64,000 nucleotides of DNA from Chytridium lagenaria (lineage: Eukaryota; Chytridiomycota; Chytridiomycetes; Chytridiales; Chytridiaceae): NCBI GenBank assembly GCA_025449115.1, contig JAHLKC010000082.1, positions 1 through 64,000 of the forward strand, written 5' to 3'. The first letter of the stretch is position 1. Every line of letters starts with the position of its first letter. Position numbers and translations under genes: made by a program. Shown piece after piece: positions 33,528 through 44,878 of this stretch. Below the pieces are notes generated by a model, which was not told the origin of the DNA, searched no databases, and saw only the letters and a program-made list of their open reading frames with translations.

Positions 33528-33866
33528 ATGGACGTTCTCAGAGTGACCCTTAGTTCCCGCAACGTCACCCATCCAGAGCTTAACCACAAACCCAAGCCCG
33601 CTCCCGTCGATGCGAAGAAGCCCGTGGACCCCCATTCAGTTGTGACGGGACAGCAACAACAGCATGTCAGCTCTATCCCGGCAGCAGCAGAGTCTTACAG
33701 CCTCTTTGGAATGAAGTTTCCGTCCATGGGTTCCTTCTTTCATTCAGGAACTTCGTCACCTCTTGCTTCGCCACCTGTCACCCCTACTGAGGAGAAGGGG
33801 CCTAGTAATTTCTTGAAGTCTTCCTTTGTTTTCTTAATGATGTTGAGCCCACTTTCTCTGTTTTGA
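33528..33866 (+). CDS. Small hypothetical protein, 112 residues
   Basis: A single-exon frame starting MDVLRVTLSSRNVTHPEL, followed by Pro/Lys and Gln-rich segments (TGQQQQHVSSI) and a Gly/Ser/Phe motif (FGMKFPSMGSFFHSGTSSP), ending in a hydrophobic tail (SFVFLMMLSPLSLF). The CA-rich leader and clean frame support expression. The tail could be a membrane anchor. No family recognised. Confidence 0.45.
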   Translation: MDVLRVTLSSRNVTHPELNHKPKPAPVDAKKPVDPHSVVTGQQQQHVSSIPAAAESYSLFGMKFPSMGSFFHSGTSSPLASPPVTPTEEKGPSNFLKSSFVFLMMLSPLSLF

Positions 33867-34080
33867 GCCATTTGGTTGGTCGTTCTGTTTTGTTCCTTCA
33901 CCGAGGGGGTTTTTTCGGCTAGTTCCAAAAAAAAGTCGTTGTCTGCTTGCTGTCTTCTTTCTTAAAGCAGCTCTCTTGTATCATAGTTCCTCCAAAAGCT
34001 TTTTGTCCTCCTATGTACGTTGTATTTTTTCTTCTTTTTGCTTTATTACCTCTAGCGTCGTTGTTCCACTTGCGCTCATG

Positions 34081-34862
34081 TCATGTAGTCGCCTTGAGCT
34101 TTACAATGAAAAGAAACACGCTTTCTACCCCATTTTCCCAAACCTGCCCTTCATCCCCGTCTATCTCAACGCCCTCCCCACTTCTCGACTCCCTCCCATA
34201 ACGGTCCTCTTCCACCCCAAACGTTCTTTCGCAATCCCTCTCGCGCACAACCCAAATCTATCTAGTAACTCTTGTATCGACCTCCGCGATGACCGTTCTT
34301 GGTAAGCAATTATCGCCCTACATGAACTTTTCGACCGTCTCATTAACAACGCCAAAGTTGCGACCAACGCCTCGAAATTCTCTCGCTCATAAAACACATC
34401 CGCTCCCAACACTACGTCCACATCTTGTACATCCGTCAATGCATCACCCCAATTCAATCCTTGGATTTGAACGTCCAGCTTGTTGAGTTTAGCGGAGTTC
34501 CGACGTTTTGGAGGACTTCAGATGTATTGATAAAGTTGTCCGTCTTGTCTTGGCTTGATCGCATGTCTGTAAAGTCACGGTCGCCCGACCTTTGAGCGAG
34601 GAGCCGGGAGACCTACCCCACATCCAAGCTCCAGGATTCTTTGTCCTAAGAACTTTTCTCGATGATGCCATATAAATCTTGTCAACACCAATGCGCATGG
34701 CCACGGATGCGATCCATGACTTCCTTGTTTGCTTAATACCGAGACCGACAGTGTGAACATAGGATTTCTGTCATCATCGTCATCTTCGTCTTTAATGCGT
34801 GGCTCGTAGAACGAGACGACGTGAACTTCTTGACAGACGTCTGCAGTGTTTGTATAAGCCAT
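34081..34862 (-). CDS. METTL23: METTL23-like protein methyltransferase
   Basis: A seven-beta-strand S-adenosylmethionine-dependent methyltransferase of the METTL21/23 group; the closest match is METTL23, a histone H3 arginine methyltransferase in animals. The start at 34862 gives MAYTNTADVCQEV. Motifs: WPCALVLTRFIWHHREKFLG, SAM-binding motif I ILELGCGVGLP, LNWGDALTDVQDVDVVLGAD with VFYEREN (strand 4/post-motif), and AIIAYQERSS. Frame shifts occur at about 34590 and 34500, and another near 34215 continues the reading to a terminal strand (VESVFLFIVKLKATT) matching the family's last beta strand; without the shift it would stop at 34161. It is divergent from the RasGAP gene, 285 bp away. Confidence 0.75.
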
Positions 34863-35147
34863 TTGGGGGGGATCGGGTTTTCAGGACAATGAACCCCAAT
34901 CCAATTTAAGAAAAGCAGGCCGGTGCACCGTATATTTCACCCTCTTGGCCTTTTGCAGACTTATCTTGCATACCAGGGCATCAGACGATGCGGTTGTGAA
35001 GGGTGTACGGCGTTTAAGCTTAGTGCAAGATTTTGTTTGAATTGTACCATCACCATCAATAGTTTTGATCATCGGTACAATCGACACACGTTCACCGTGT
35101 ATAAGCAAGTTGATCAACTGGCAGCAATCTCTCATTTTTCCGTCGCC
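34863..35147. promoter_or_regulatory. Divergent promoter region, METTL23-like / RasGAP
   Basis: 285 bp between divergent starts. A plus-strand open frame runs through it into the RasGAP N-terminus, so the RasGAP start could lie as far up as 34923. No specific elements are seen. Confidence 0.35.
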
Positions 35148-38100
35148 ATGCCCCGTTCCATCGAACGTTACTCGGAAGAGTCGATGCGTCAATGTAATCT
35201 CGTGTTAACCCTTCTTGAACAACGTCAAATATGCGAAGAAACTTATTCAAGGGGTTTACGTAGGGCATTTTTAACATCCACTTTTAACCTCGTATAGGAC
35301 AAATCGTAACGGCCCTGGAGGGATTTGGACTATAGAGGATCCTGAAACGGATGCGATATCATCGACCCTGTACAGTTCGTAAGTTTCCAACATATCTGAT
35401 TTTCACTGAAATTCACGTAAAGGTCTCTATGGACAGCTATAAAAACTATCCTCGGGAACATTGAAAAGTCCGCAGATTCACATGTACGCGTCATGGCTTT
35501 TCTATACGGTGTAAACTGACTATGCTGCCAGATGAAACTCTCGCAGAGTATTCAGAAAGACGTCACGGAACTTTCAAGGATTTCTTGAAATCGTTTGAAT
35601 CCAAGAAGCGTGTGGTAGGTTTTATTAAATATGAGCCTATCTTAACGAATACTTCAAAGCAAGTAAATTTGTGTTTGGATATTGATAGAAAGTTGAATAC
35701 GGCGGGAATGAATTTGCAAAAGGTTTGTTAAAAAAAAAGGCCGCGTTCTTTTGCGAATACTCCATCATTTCTGCTTCCTTAATGTATGCAAAAGAGACCC
35801 GTCGAAGTTTCCTTCCTCCAGTACTACTATACCTAAGAATGGATTAAAAGCCCTTCTTCTGCTTTGACCTTTATTAAGCAGAGTTTTGATTATATTTGGT
35901 ACAGGCAAAACAAGAACTTGACGCTGCCCGCCATCACTCCTACGATACGACCGAAACCCTCGTCCGCGCTCAAACCGATCACCAAAAAAAGCGTGAAATC
36001 GACCGTCTGATCCACCGGAGCACCACTGCAACGGACCGAGTCGAAACCCTAACAAAACTCGTTTTAACGCATGAAAGTGAATTCAATAACCTCCGAAATG
36101 GATACGCGGCAGAAGTTGAGCCAGTAAATAAGGCACTGAGGGAGATTGAGGAGATGAGACAAGTGAATGTGAGGAAGGCTTTAGGGGATTTGAACTTTTT
36201 AGAGAGTGTGGCTGTGGGAAGGGTTGCTAAGTACGTGGGGAGTGGAGAGGAGGTCATGGGGGTTGTGGATACGGAAAATGATTTGAGAGTTTTAGTGCTG
36301 AGGTGGTAAGTTACAGAACACTAGCCTTTTCCAATTTTACATACTTTTATTACGATAAATGTCTTTCCATATGTGCATTGCAATATATGCATGTTTTATC
36401 ACAGTATACTTTTCTTATTTTTTATTAATTATTTGAGTCATTTTTCTGACCTCTTTCACACTCTATCGTACCGTCCGCATCTATCTCAAATGCTAATTGA
36501 TATCCCTAGCTTACCGACGACCCTGTCCTCAACACCTCCCTCCTCCCTCGCAACACCATATTTTCTGGCCCTCTCCGTCTCCGCAAAGGTGACAATCTAA
36601 GCCGTCCCTGGGTCCCATCTGAAATCGCCATGACCCCTGGCTTCCTCTACATTCTCGGCAACCAATCCACCTCAACGACCTATTCATCCACCTCCAACCC
36701 CTCCACGCCAACCCTCATCCCGCTTGCCGAAGGATCCGTGCAAGTCTCTACAGTTGATGACAGTTACTTTCAGACACCCTGGTGCTTCCAGGTGATCGCG
36801 TCTGATACAAATGGAGGCAAACGGAGTGTACTAAATTTTGCGGCGGGGACAGCGGATGACCGGGACATGTGGATGTATCATCTGAGAATGTATTCGACGT
36901 GCTGTGCGAAGTGTTTGGGGTTCTACAGGGATGATGGAGGCGGCAGCACTTTGAGTGGTGTCACCAGCCCTTCAAGTAGTGTCGCGAGTCCTTCAAATGG
37001 TGTTTGTAGTCCTTCGAATAACGTTGTGAGCCCTACGGTAACTGGTTCTATGAGGAGTGGCATGGTTAGGAGTTTGCAATTATGGGTAACGGAGGCTAAA
37101 GAGCTTGTCGGGGTTCCCGCAGGGAAATGCAATACGTATTGTATTATATTGTTAAATGATGTCAAGCAGGCGAGGAGTTGTGTCAAGAGCGGGCTATCAC
37201 CGTTCTGGGGGAGGAGTATAGGTTCAGGTCAGTTGAGACTTGATTTAGTTTTCCCTTCTACGTGCTACCCCAAATCTTGTATAACTTTTCTGTTAAATAG
37301 CGACATATCGCCGTGCAAGACTCGGTTGCGTTTGATCATATTTCAAAGCGGGCTATCCAATCGAGACCACGAAATCGGATACGTTAGCATCAACCTGAAC
37401 TCCCTGAAAACTGGAAAACGTCACGAAGATTGGGTAAGCCCTTCCCTACATCTTTAAATAACCCTTAATAACAAATTTGAAGTATCCTATCAAAAAATTC
37501 GGAAAAGCCAATGACGATGATTCGACATCCGCCGGCTCCATCCGCATTTCTTATATCCTCCTAGCCTGCCAAACCCTCCCCACTTCCTCCTACCAAATTT
37601 TCATCGAAACTATCACAGAACCCACTCTCCTCTGCGCCCGTACGATCGCTCCTCTCCTTACCCACGAACGTGACGAACTCTGCAAAACTCTCCTCAACGT
37701 GCTCACTTCCCTTTCTCTCGAAGTGACCTCCTTGAAATCCTTAACCGCCGCAGAAATTGTGACAACGGATGACCCGAACATTATATTTAGAGGAAATAGT
37801 ATTGCAACAAAGATGTTGGATCAGTATATGAAGATTGTGGGGATGGGATATTTGCATGGTACTATTGGAGCACTTGTGAAGGGAGTGTATGAGGCGAGGG
37901 AGAGTTGTGAAGTGGATCCGTGTAAGATTGGGGCGAAGGGGGTTGAGAAGGATTCAGAGCAGTTGAAGAGGAGATGGAAAAGGCTTATGAATCATGTGAA
38001 TGCTTTTTGGGATGCAATTTCGCAGAGTTCCGAGAAGTGTCCCATGTAAGTCCATACATTTTCGCGTTTTCCATGCGATTCCTTTCTTCATCTCTTCCCA

Positions 38101-39640
38101 ATTTTTTTCACCTCTTATATGGCTAACTTTTCCATATTTGCGTCTCCTACCACAAAACTGAAAAACTATTTCACATTACAGTGAACTCGTCCTCATCTTC
38201 TCCCATATGAGAGCTCAACTCCGTGCGAAATTCCAAGACGAGAGATACGTATGGGCAGGCATTAGTGGTTTTATCTTCCTCCGATTCTTCTGCCCTGCAA
38301 TTCTTTCAGTAAGTTATCACTTTACAACAAACAACAAAAAAAACTCATATGTCTTCTCAGCCAAAGCTCTTCAACATCATGCCGGAACACCCTGACCCTC
38401 AAACATTACGCACATTAACGCTCATTGCAAAGATCTTACAGAATTTGGCGAACCTTTCGGAATTTGAGGGGAAGGAACCGCATATGGAGCCTACAAATGA
38501 GTGGTTGGCAAACCACGCACCGGATATGCGGCATTTTATCAATTCGATATCCGTATGTAAACATTGCTTTATATGATACTGACTTATAAGATACTGACTT
38601 ACACCCAAACACAAATAGAGCATGTCAGCCAACGCACCCGTCCCTTTAACCACGCGATCCCGTCTCGATCTCCGCCGCGACGCAGCCGCGCTCCATAACT
38701 TCTTTTCCGCCCACATCACAGAAATGTCCACAAAATCCTCCGACCCCATCATCACCACTCTGAAAGAACAAGTCGACACCATCACGCTCGCCATCGTTAA
38801 ATGCAAAGAACTTGAAGAATCCACCCACAAAAAGAACGTCCTCAGTCTTACACGGATAGCTTAAGAGCCTCCAGTCAACGATTTGATATGACGCATAAGT
38901 CTGAAAGTCCTGTGAGGAAAACCAACTTTAAACAGGAGTCCTACGGGATCTGTTTCTTCATTGGACCAGAAGCTGCATGTGCCACGGATCTCAGTGTCGA
39001 TGCCGCCTGTAAGGCTGAAAACTGTTTTGTCGGGTTCACGAATGCAAGTGCGTCCAAAATCCGTTGCGTTAGGCACAAGCACAGATATGCTGGAGCATGA
39101 GGTTGGGGCTTATGCTTCAACGTCATCTTTAAACCAAACGCTATTATCTCATGCGTCAAATCTACTATCAGATTCGGTTTAGGACAGCATGGTCAAAATG
39201 TTGACGAACCATTTTTAGAGTACAGAGATTCTCTGTTCTCTGATTGTCAACCATTAGGACCAAAAGCTTTAAGGGAGAACACTCAACAGGGAAAAAAAAA
39301 CTCGGTCGATACTTCCGAGGGCAGACGTTCGTCTGTCTCAAGTGATATTTCAACACATTCAACAACAGGTCATGGTTTGGGAGGTTCAAAGTTAACGTTA
39401 TTTAAGAAAACTAAGGAAAAAGAGACTGGAGAGGGGTTGGGGTTTTCGTTACGGAGTTTACTTCAGGGACGCAACAAAGAGGAGAAAGGCGGCCGACAGC
39501 AATATCTTTACACATCTAATGGCAGTATTGGGATGGGACTCGGTGGTTCCGTGCATTCGCTGGCGACCGCCGAAGTGAAAGCGACGGATCCTCACCTTGA
39601 GGAAAGGATTGACCCGTCTCCGCCCCCAATCACTGGATGA
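35148..39640 (+). CDS. F-BAR/PH/C2/RasGAP multidomain protein
   Basis: A GTPase-activating protein for Ras-type G proteins coupled to curved-membrane and lipid binding. The N-terminal helical FCH/F-BAR-like region (35148-36306) contains RYSEESMRQCNLVLTLLEQR, TLAEYSERRHGTFKDFLKSF and a long KQELDAARHHSYDTTETLV helix. Next are a PH-like domain (about 36500-36920; DDSYFQTPWCFQVI, DRDMWMYHLRMY), a C2-like domain (about 37060-37450; LQLWVTEAKELVGV, IFQSGLSNRDHEIGYVSINL) and RasGAP (37477-38865). RasGAP marks are the arginine finger in IIFRGNSIATKMLDQYM and ISGFIFLRFFCPAILS. A frame shift near 38840 continues into a basic Ser-rich tail (LGGSKLTLFKKTKEKET, ending PSPPPITG at 39640). Introns are short; some one-base shifts occur. 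Confidence 0.8.
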
Positions 39641-39738
39641 ACAAAAACAATGTTGAATTGAAAAATAAAATACCAAAAAGATACTTTCTGATCAAGTGGA
39701 GGCGTAGCCTCCGTCTTCACCCTTTTTCGTCGTTTGAG

Positions 39739-41425
39739 ATGGGCATCCCTATCTGTTCAGCTTCGTCGCCCTCTCCTCCTGCGGAAGATTACATCGGTGG
39801 TCGGTTCCGGAGAGAAGACTCACTGGCGGACTCGGACTCGAGCTTGGATATCGCTCCCAGCGAGGAGAGTGATGGAGGGGCATCTTTGCACCCACCCTCA
39901 CTATCTTTTTTGACGGGGCGCAGAGCATTCGAATCTTCGTCATTCTACTCCACCTACATGTCAGCTTCCCCCTTTCTCCGTCGAAACCTTAATCGTGCGG
40001 GTACTGCGGAGCCCGCATCTCAATCATCATCCACTTCAACCAACAATGCCCGCTTCCATCTTTTAGCACCCTTATTGGCCGTGAATTGAGCAGATCATCA
40101 ACTGCACGTCCCGATGCCGAATGGTGTCCACCCGTTTCCAATGCCTTGAGGAGCTTCCTTCTTCGTGACAGATTGCCTGAGGACAACCAACCCTCTTCCT
40201 CGTCATCAGACGACCGGTATTCCGACCGACATAACTCAAGACGAGGAGAATATAGAGAAAGAATGGCATACCCTCCCGTCACGCAACCAATGGCATGGCC
40301 AGTTAGCAGATCCCGTCGTCGTCAACAGGAAGACGACGACTCAGTCGATCATGTCGAGTTGGATCATTTCCGGTCAGCACTTACCCGTCGTAGAGCCGCT
40401 TGGCGTGCTGCCTGGCGGTCGGCTTGGGAAACTCTAGACGGGCCAATTGCCAGTGGCAGTGGGAACGACAGTGGCCCAAGCGCAGTTGATTCCACCGTGT
40501 CCGCCTTTTTGTCATCCAGAAATCCCCCGTCTTCGAGAGTAGCTGAAGAAGAATCACGAGGGGATCCAGTATTTACCATATCGTTTCAACGAGAGTTCGA
40601 CAATAGAGGGGCGCGGACTGAGCGTACTGCGGAGACGGAGGCAGGACCGTCACATTTGGCATCACTCTTTCTTGGAGAAATGTGGTTAACGGTGCTAGCG
40701 CTGAGGCTAGTCTTTGACAAACGCTACGGCGCTGAATGGGGCAGAGAAGCTTTTCAAGCTACTAATACTGCGATACCCAGTGGCCGCAGGGAAGCGTTTC
40801 AAGCTTCTTCAAATGCGACGACATCTAGCGGCAGTAGGGAGGCTTCCCAAGCTTCACGGAATGTTACGACATCTACGAGTGGTAGAGAGACATCTCAAGC
40901 CTCAATAAATGCTCCGATATTTAGCGAAAGCAGAGAGACCTTGCCTGCTTCAACAGCTGTCAGGAATTCTCCTGCACCTCGTGGTCCCATGTCAAGCAGT
41001 CAAATTACCAACTCGTCTTCCACAACATCAATGCCACGCCCTTTGACAGCTACCACCACTACTACCATCAACGTTACCTCTCAGTACCTCAACTTATACC
41101 CATTGGCCCATGGGCGTCTCTTTCTGAAGCCGCCGCTCAAGCAGCTGCAGAACTCGCCATGCCCCTCCTCAGTCCCATCCTGCCCAATCCGCCGGCTTTC
41201 TCTGCCTTCTCCACCATCAATTTCGCCTTCACTCCGTCCAAGGAGAAATATGGGCTTCTCGCCGGGTTTCGGTCCAATTCGAGGCCGAAATTCGGCATCT
41301 CCTTCACTTTCACCACGAATGCCCCCATTGTCCTCTCGCAAAGTCATTTGGTTGAACCTCTTCAACTACCCCCACCTTCTACCTTCCTGTTACGCAAGGA
41401 GAGCCAGCAGCCCCGTAGCTTCTGA
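39739..41425 (+). CDS. Disordered hypothetical protein with 20-residue repeats
   Basis: Starts MGIPICSASSPSPPAEDY and continues through acidic Ser-rich sequence. A one-base shift near 40075 (TLIGRELSRSSTARPDAEW) enters a long Arg/Ser-rich segment containing a WRAAWRSAW motif. At about 40740-40960 there are five imperfect repeats of about 20 residues around REAFQAS (GREAFQATN, RREAFQASSNATTS, SREASQASRN, GRETSQASIN, SRETLPAST). A second shift near 41115 gives SEAAAQAAAELAMPLLSPIL and an end at 41425. The alternative unshifted end is 41486. No family recognised. It starts about 100 bp after the RasGAP stop on the same strand. Confidence 0.5.
40740..40960 (+). repeat. Coding tandem repeat, about 60 bp unit
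   Basis: Four to five imperfect copies of a 57-63 bp unit, each with AGAGAAGCTTTTCAAGCT-like sequence, encode the REAFQAS repeats of the disordered protein. Confidence 0.65.
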
Positions 41426-41729
41426 CGGGATTACTCTCAAACTCTTCAGTTTTGAAGTATGTTTTTTGTTTCTCTTCACCCCCTAAAATAAGAAAGCACT
41501 ATTGCTCGTAATAAAAAAGGCAAAACTGATTGCTTATTGCTCTATATAAGTCTTTATGCAACTGCAATTTTAATCTCTTCGTTCTTTCGTCCATAGCGGA
41601 CGAACTAAAAAACAATACATTTTCCTATAACTCCAACAAAGAAAGTTCGAGAGGATAATACGTAATGTTGTATTGCTTCTTTGACGATAAAGTGTAAATA
41701 TGTGAGAAAAAGCGACGTAGGCCGGCCCT

Positions 41730-43143
41730 TCAATTATGCTTCAGCTTTCTCCCACGGTTGTAAGAGCTGATTCTCCACCCATCCCTATAAGCAAGGAACG
41801 TCGGGAAAGTCACCGAAATCGACACAATAGGTGAAAGCAGTACAAAACAACCGACGCAAACACCGCCTTCCCCTGCCTGTTGCTGGTCCAACCACAGCTC
41901 TCTCAACATAAATACAGAAGCAACAACAGTCGTGAAAATCATATCCGCCGATATGCTCAATTGGCAAGGATTCCCATCCCATGTCTGAAACAATCCTTGG
42001 ACCGTTCCCGAGTTCTTGAGGAAATGGTCAAGGCTGAGGCCAAGATGGGAGAGAGGGAAACTCCGGCAAGGAATCCGTAGAGAGGGGCGATGCCGACGCC
42101 TTGGGTAAATTGACGACGACGGATGAGGGGCTGGCCAGAAGACTAGCGTGAGGCCGGATGAGAAGAGGATTGGGGCAAGGAGGAGGACGTGGATGATCTT
42201 CAAGTTGACGCCAAAACTGGGGGAATCGACGGGGATATATGGAGTGTCATGATAGCCACGGCGGAGAACACGGCACAAAACGTCAAGAAGATTGATGGAC
42301 TTTCGGGCCTTGATATGGTGTAAGGACCAGAACCTAATATGTTTGTGTCATTAAGTATGGGTATTTAAGATATAAAAAAAAAAAGCCATCCTTATCTGTT
42401 TCAAAAGAGTAAACAATAACACTACAGTTGCTGTTCTTCTCTTTACATGAAACCAAGAGAAAGAAAGAAGAAAAAATAAATGTCCACTCACGTGTCAACA
42501 AATACCGTTGAATCAAGAATAACGGAAACGCAACACTGATCGCTCCCAAAAATCCCAATACAGTATACAGCAATGCACTCACAAACCAAATCCCCTCCCT
42601 TTCACAAGTTTTCCTTCCTCTCCTTCCTTCTCGAATACCACAACCCGATGTGCCCCCTCTGCCCAGAAAAACACAATCATGGTGATGACGAAGTAAAGGA
42701 GCTGAGCGGACCACCACCAGTTCGCTGTATCCTTTGCAACATTGACATAGGCAGCATCAAAGAGATCTGATTCAATGATCCACTTTGCCAAGGAGTTTCC
42801 ATTCCTCCCCAAATGAAGTTTAATGTCACCAACTGTATTGAACGAATAAGAACGGCGATATTAGAAAATCGTAGCGAGAACTGGTAAAAAACAATTATTA
42901 GATTAGGAGAGGAAGACTCACGTAACCACGATAAGATGGCGGACCAAGTGACGGCCAAGCTCACTACAGCAAGCAACGCCAACAACACCCTCGAAAACGT
43001 CCCTGCAGACCGAAAGCCTCTAAAAACGCCACGAACAGACATAATAGAAGCACAGTAAAGTACAGCACGATGGAGACGCCAGGAAGCACAGCCTCCCGCG
43101 GCAATGTTTTCACCGTCTCCACCACATCATTGAAGGAAATCAT
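41730..43143 (-). CDS. Multipass membrane protein, unknown
   Basis: Starts MISFNDVVETVKTLPREAVL (or MEFDRTENIM at 43170) and enters a hydrophobic helix (GVSIVLYFTVLLL). Further segments: SRVLLALLAVVSLAVTWSAI, TANWWWSAQLLYFVITMIVF followed by FWAEGAHRV, FVSALLYTVLGFLGAISVAF, FLTFCAVFSAVAIMTLHI, a helix near 42150, SADMIFTTVVASVFMLRELW, and CVGCFVLLSPIVSISV near the C-terminus. About seven or eight membrane passes are expected. Introns are at about 42830-42925 and 42335-42495; frame shifts occur. The Asp-Met-Ile-Phe motif in a late helix recalls small DUF-type fungal and algal membrane proteins, but I cannot name a family. It ends 303 bp from the disordered protein and starts 39 bp from the GatA stop. 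Confidence 0.55.
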
Positions 43144-43181
43144 GATGTTTTCTGTTCGGTCAAATTCCAATATTTTTTTTA

Positions 43182-44863
43182 TTATTCTAAAAGCTTCTGT
43201 ACGACTTTCGTCAGAAACCGGTCATGTCCGTGTGGTGCAAGGAGCTGAACGCCAACGGGGAGGTTGTGAGATGTTGCGTTGTGGAAGGGGATGACGAGGG
43301 ACGGAATGCCAGCGAGGCTGGAAGGGAGGGTCATCACGTCATTGATGCATTCGGATACAGGACTTCGAGTGGGGTCAAGGCTGTCCTCTAATGATGGCGC
43401 GGGGCCAATGGACGCGGGGGTGATTAAAAGATCCACGGTCGACTCGTGGACGTTTTTTTCGGTGTTCGATTGTCCAAAAACGTTATCGAAATCCCGAACA
43501 ACCAATTCACGAAGTTTCTGGGCTTGCTGAAAGAACTTGCCAAACGAGCTATATATCCCAAAACAGTTTTTTTAAAATAAAAAAAAGAACTTAAGGTCCT
43601 TTCAAAGCGTACCTTGATGACAGCACAAACGTTCCTAAGATAATGCGCTTCTTGACCTCATCCCCAAACCCCTTGTCCTGTAATTCATTACAGAGTCCAA
43701 TTTTTTCGCAGCAGAATCCCCAAAAAACGTCCCTGAAAAACGCGCTAAATTTGAGGACGCCTCCGCAAGCGCAATAACATAATAAGTCGGTAGCGCCACC
43801 GAAGTATATGGTAACGACACTGGAATCACTTTGGCTCCCTTACTTTTAAATGTCTGAATGCATTCCTCCCATGCCATCTTAGATTGCAAACTAAGCCCGT
43901 CTACAAAGTACTCCTAAAATGCTTTATCAGAAAAATAAGCAGATAACTCTTACCTGCGGCACTCCTATTCTCAATTTTGTGAAGTCGATATCGGCATCGT
44001 GTTTTAGGATATCACATGAAGTACTATCCTTTGGATCCTTGCCACTAATTGCATCTTGAAGCAACATCAAAACTAAAAATCACGCGTAAACTGCATACCT
44101 ATAACATCCGCAATACGATCCGCAGACCTCGCAAACACTCCAACAGTATCCAAACTACTAGCATACGACACCAAGCCCCATCTCGAAAACGCTCCATAGG
44201 AAGGTTTGAACCCAAACAACCCACAATATGCCGCAGGAAGTCTCACAGAACCACCTGTATCTGAGCCTAATGCACTATAACAGAGTAAGTCTCCAAATCG
44301 ACGACAAGAATCTCACATCTCCGCCATCCCTGCCGCAACAGCTGCTGCACTCCCTCCAGAGCTCCCTCCAGCAACCCTTTCAATATTTAACGGATTCTTG
44401 ACCGGCCCGAACCTGGAATGCGTTGACGTTGATCCCATTCCAAACTCATCCATATTGGTTTTCCCGGCAACAATACATCCGGCCGCAATAAGTCTCTCAA
44501 CCACAGTCGCATTATAAGGCGCTAACGTATCTGGACATTTTCTTTTAAACGATTCACTCCCAAAATCTCGAACCCTCACCTCTCAACGCATTTGAAGCAC
44601 AAGTTAAAGGTAACCCCTTCACACATAGATTATCCTTCACGGCAACAACAACTCCATCAAGCGCACCCCTTCCACCCCCTTGAAAAACACATCAACAAAT
44701 GGATCCACAAAAACACAATACAACCTCTTGCAGCCCTATTGTCAGCTTGATTTGCTGCATCAACAAGCTCAGAGGATGGACGGACATACGTGAATGCGTT
44801 TATTGAGGTATTCCTTGCGCCGATGCTCCGTAGGCACTCGGCAACAGCCTTTTTATTCATCAT
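43182..44863 (-). CDS. gatA: Glutamyl-tRNA(Gln) amidotransferase subunit A, mitochondrial
   Basis: The glutaminase/amidase subunit of GatCAB-type amidotransferase, which converts Glu-tRNA(Gln) to Gln-tRNA(Gln) in mitochondria. It has the amidase signature: catalytic Lys in [39 protein letters not shown], the cis-Ser/Ser loop [16 protein letters not shown], then [20 protein letters not shown] and [20 protein letters not shown]. The C-terminal part contains [30 protein letters not shown] and [14 protein letters not shown]. Exons are separated by at least five short introns (for example about 44674-44724 and 44286-44316). The start at 44863 ([20 protein letters not shown]) lacks an obvious presequence, so mitochondrial targeting is inferred from family role. 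Length and block order are complete. Confidence 0.88.
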
Positions 44864-44878
44864 TCCTCTTCGTCAATT

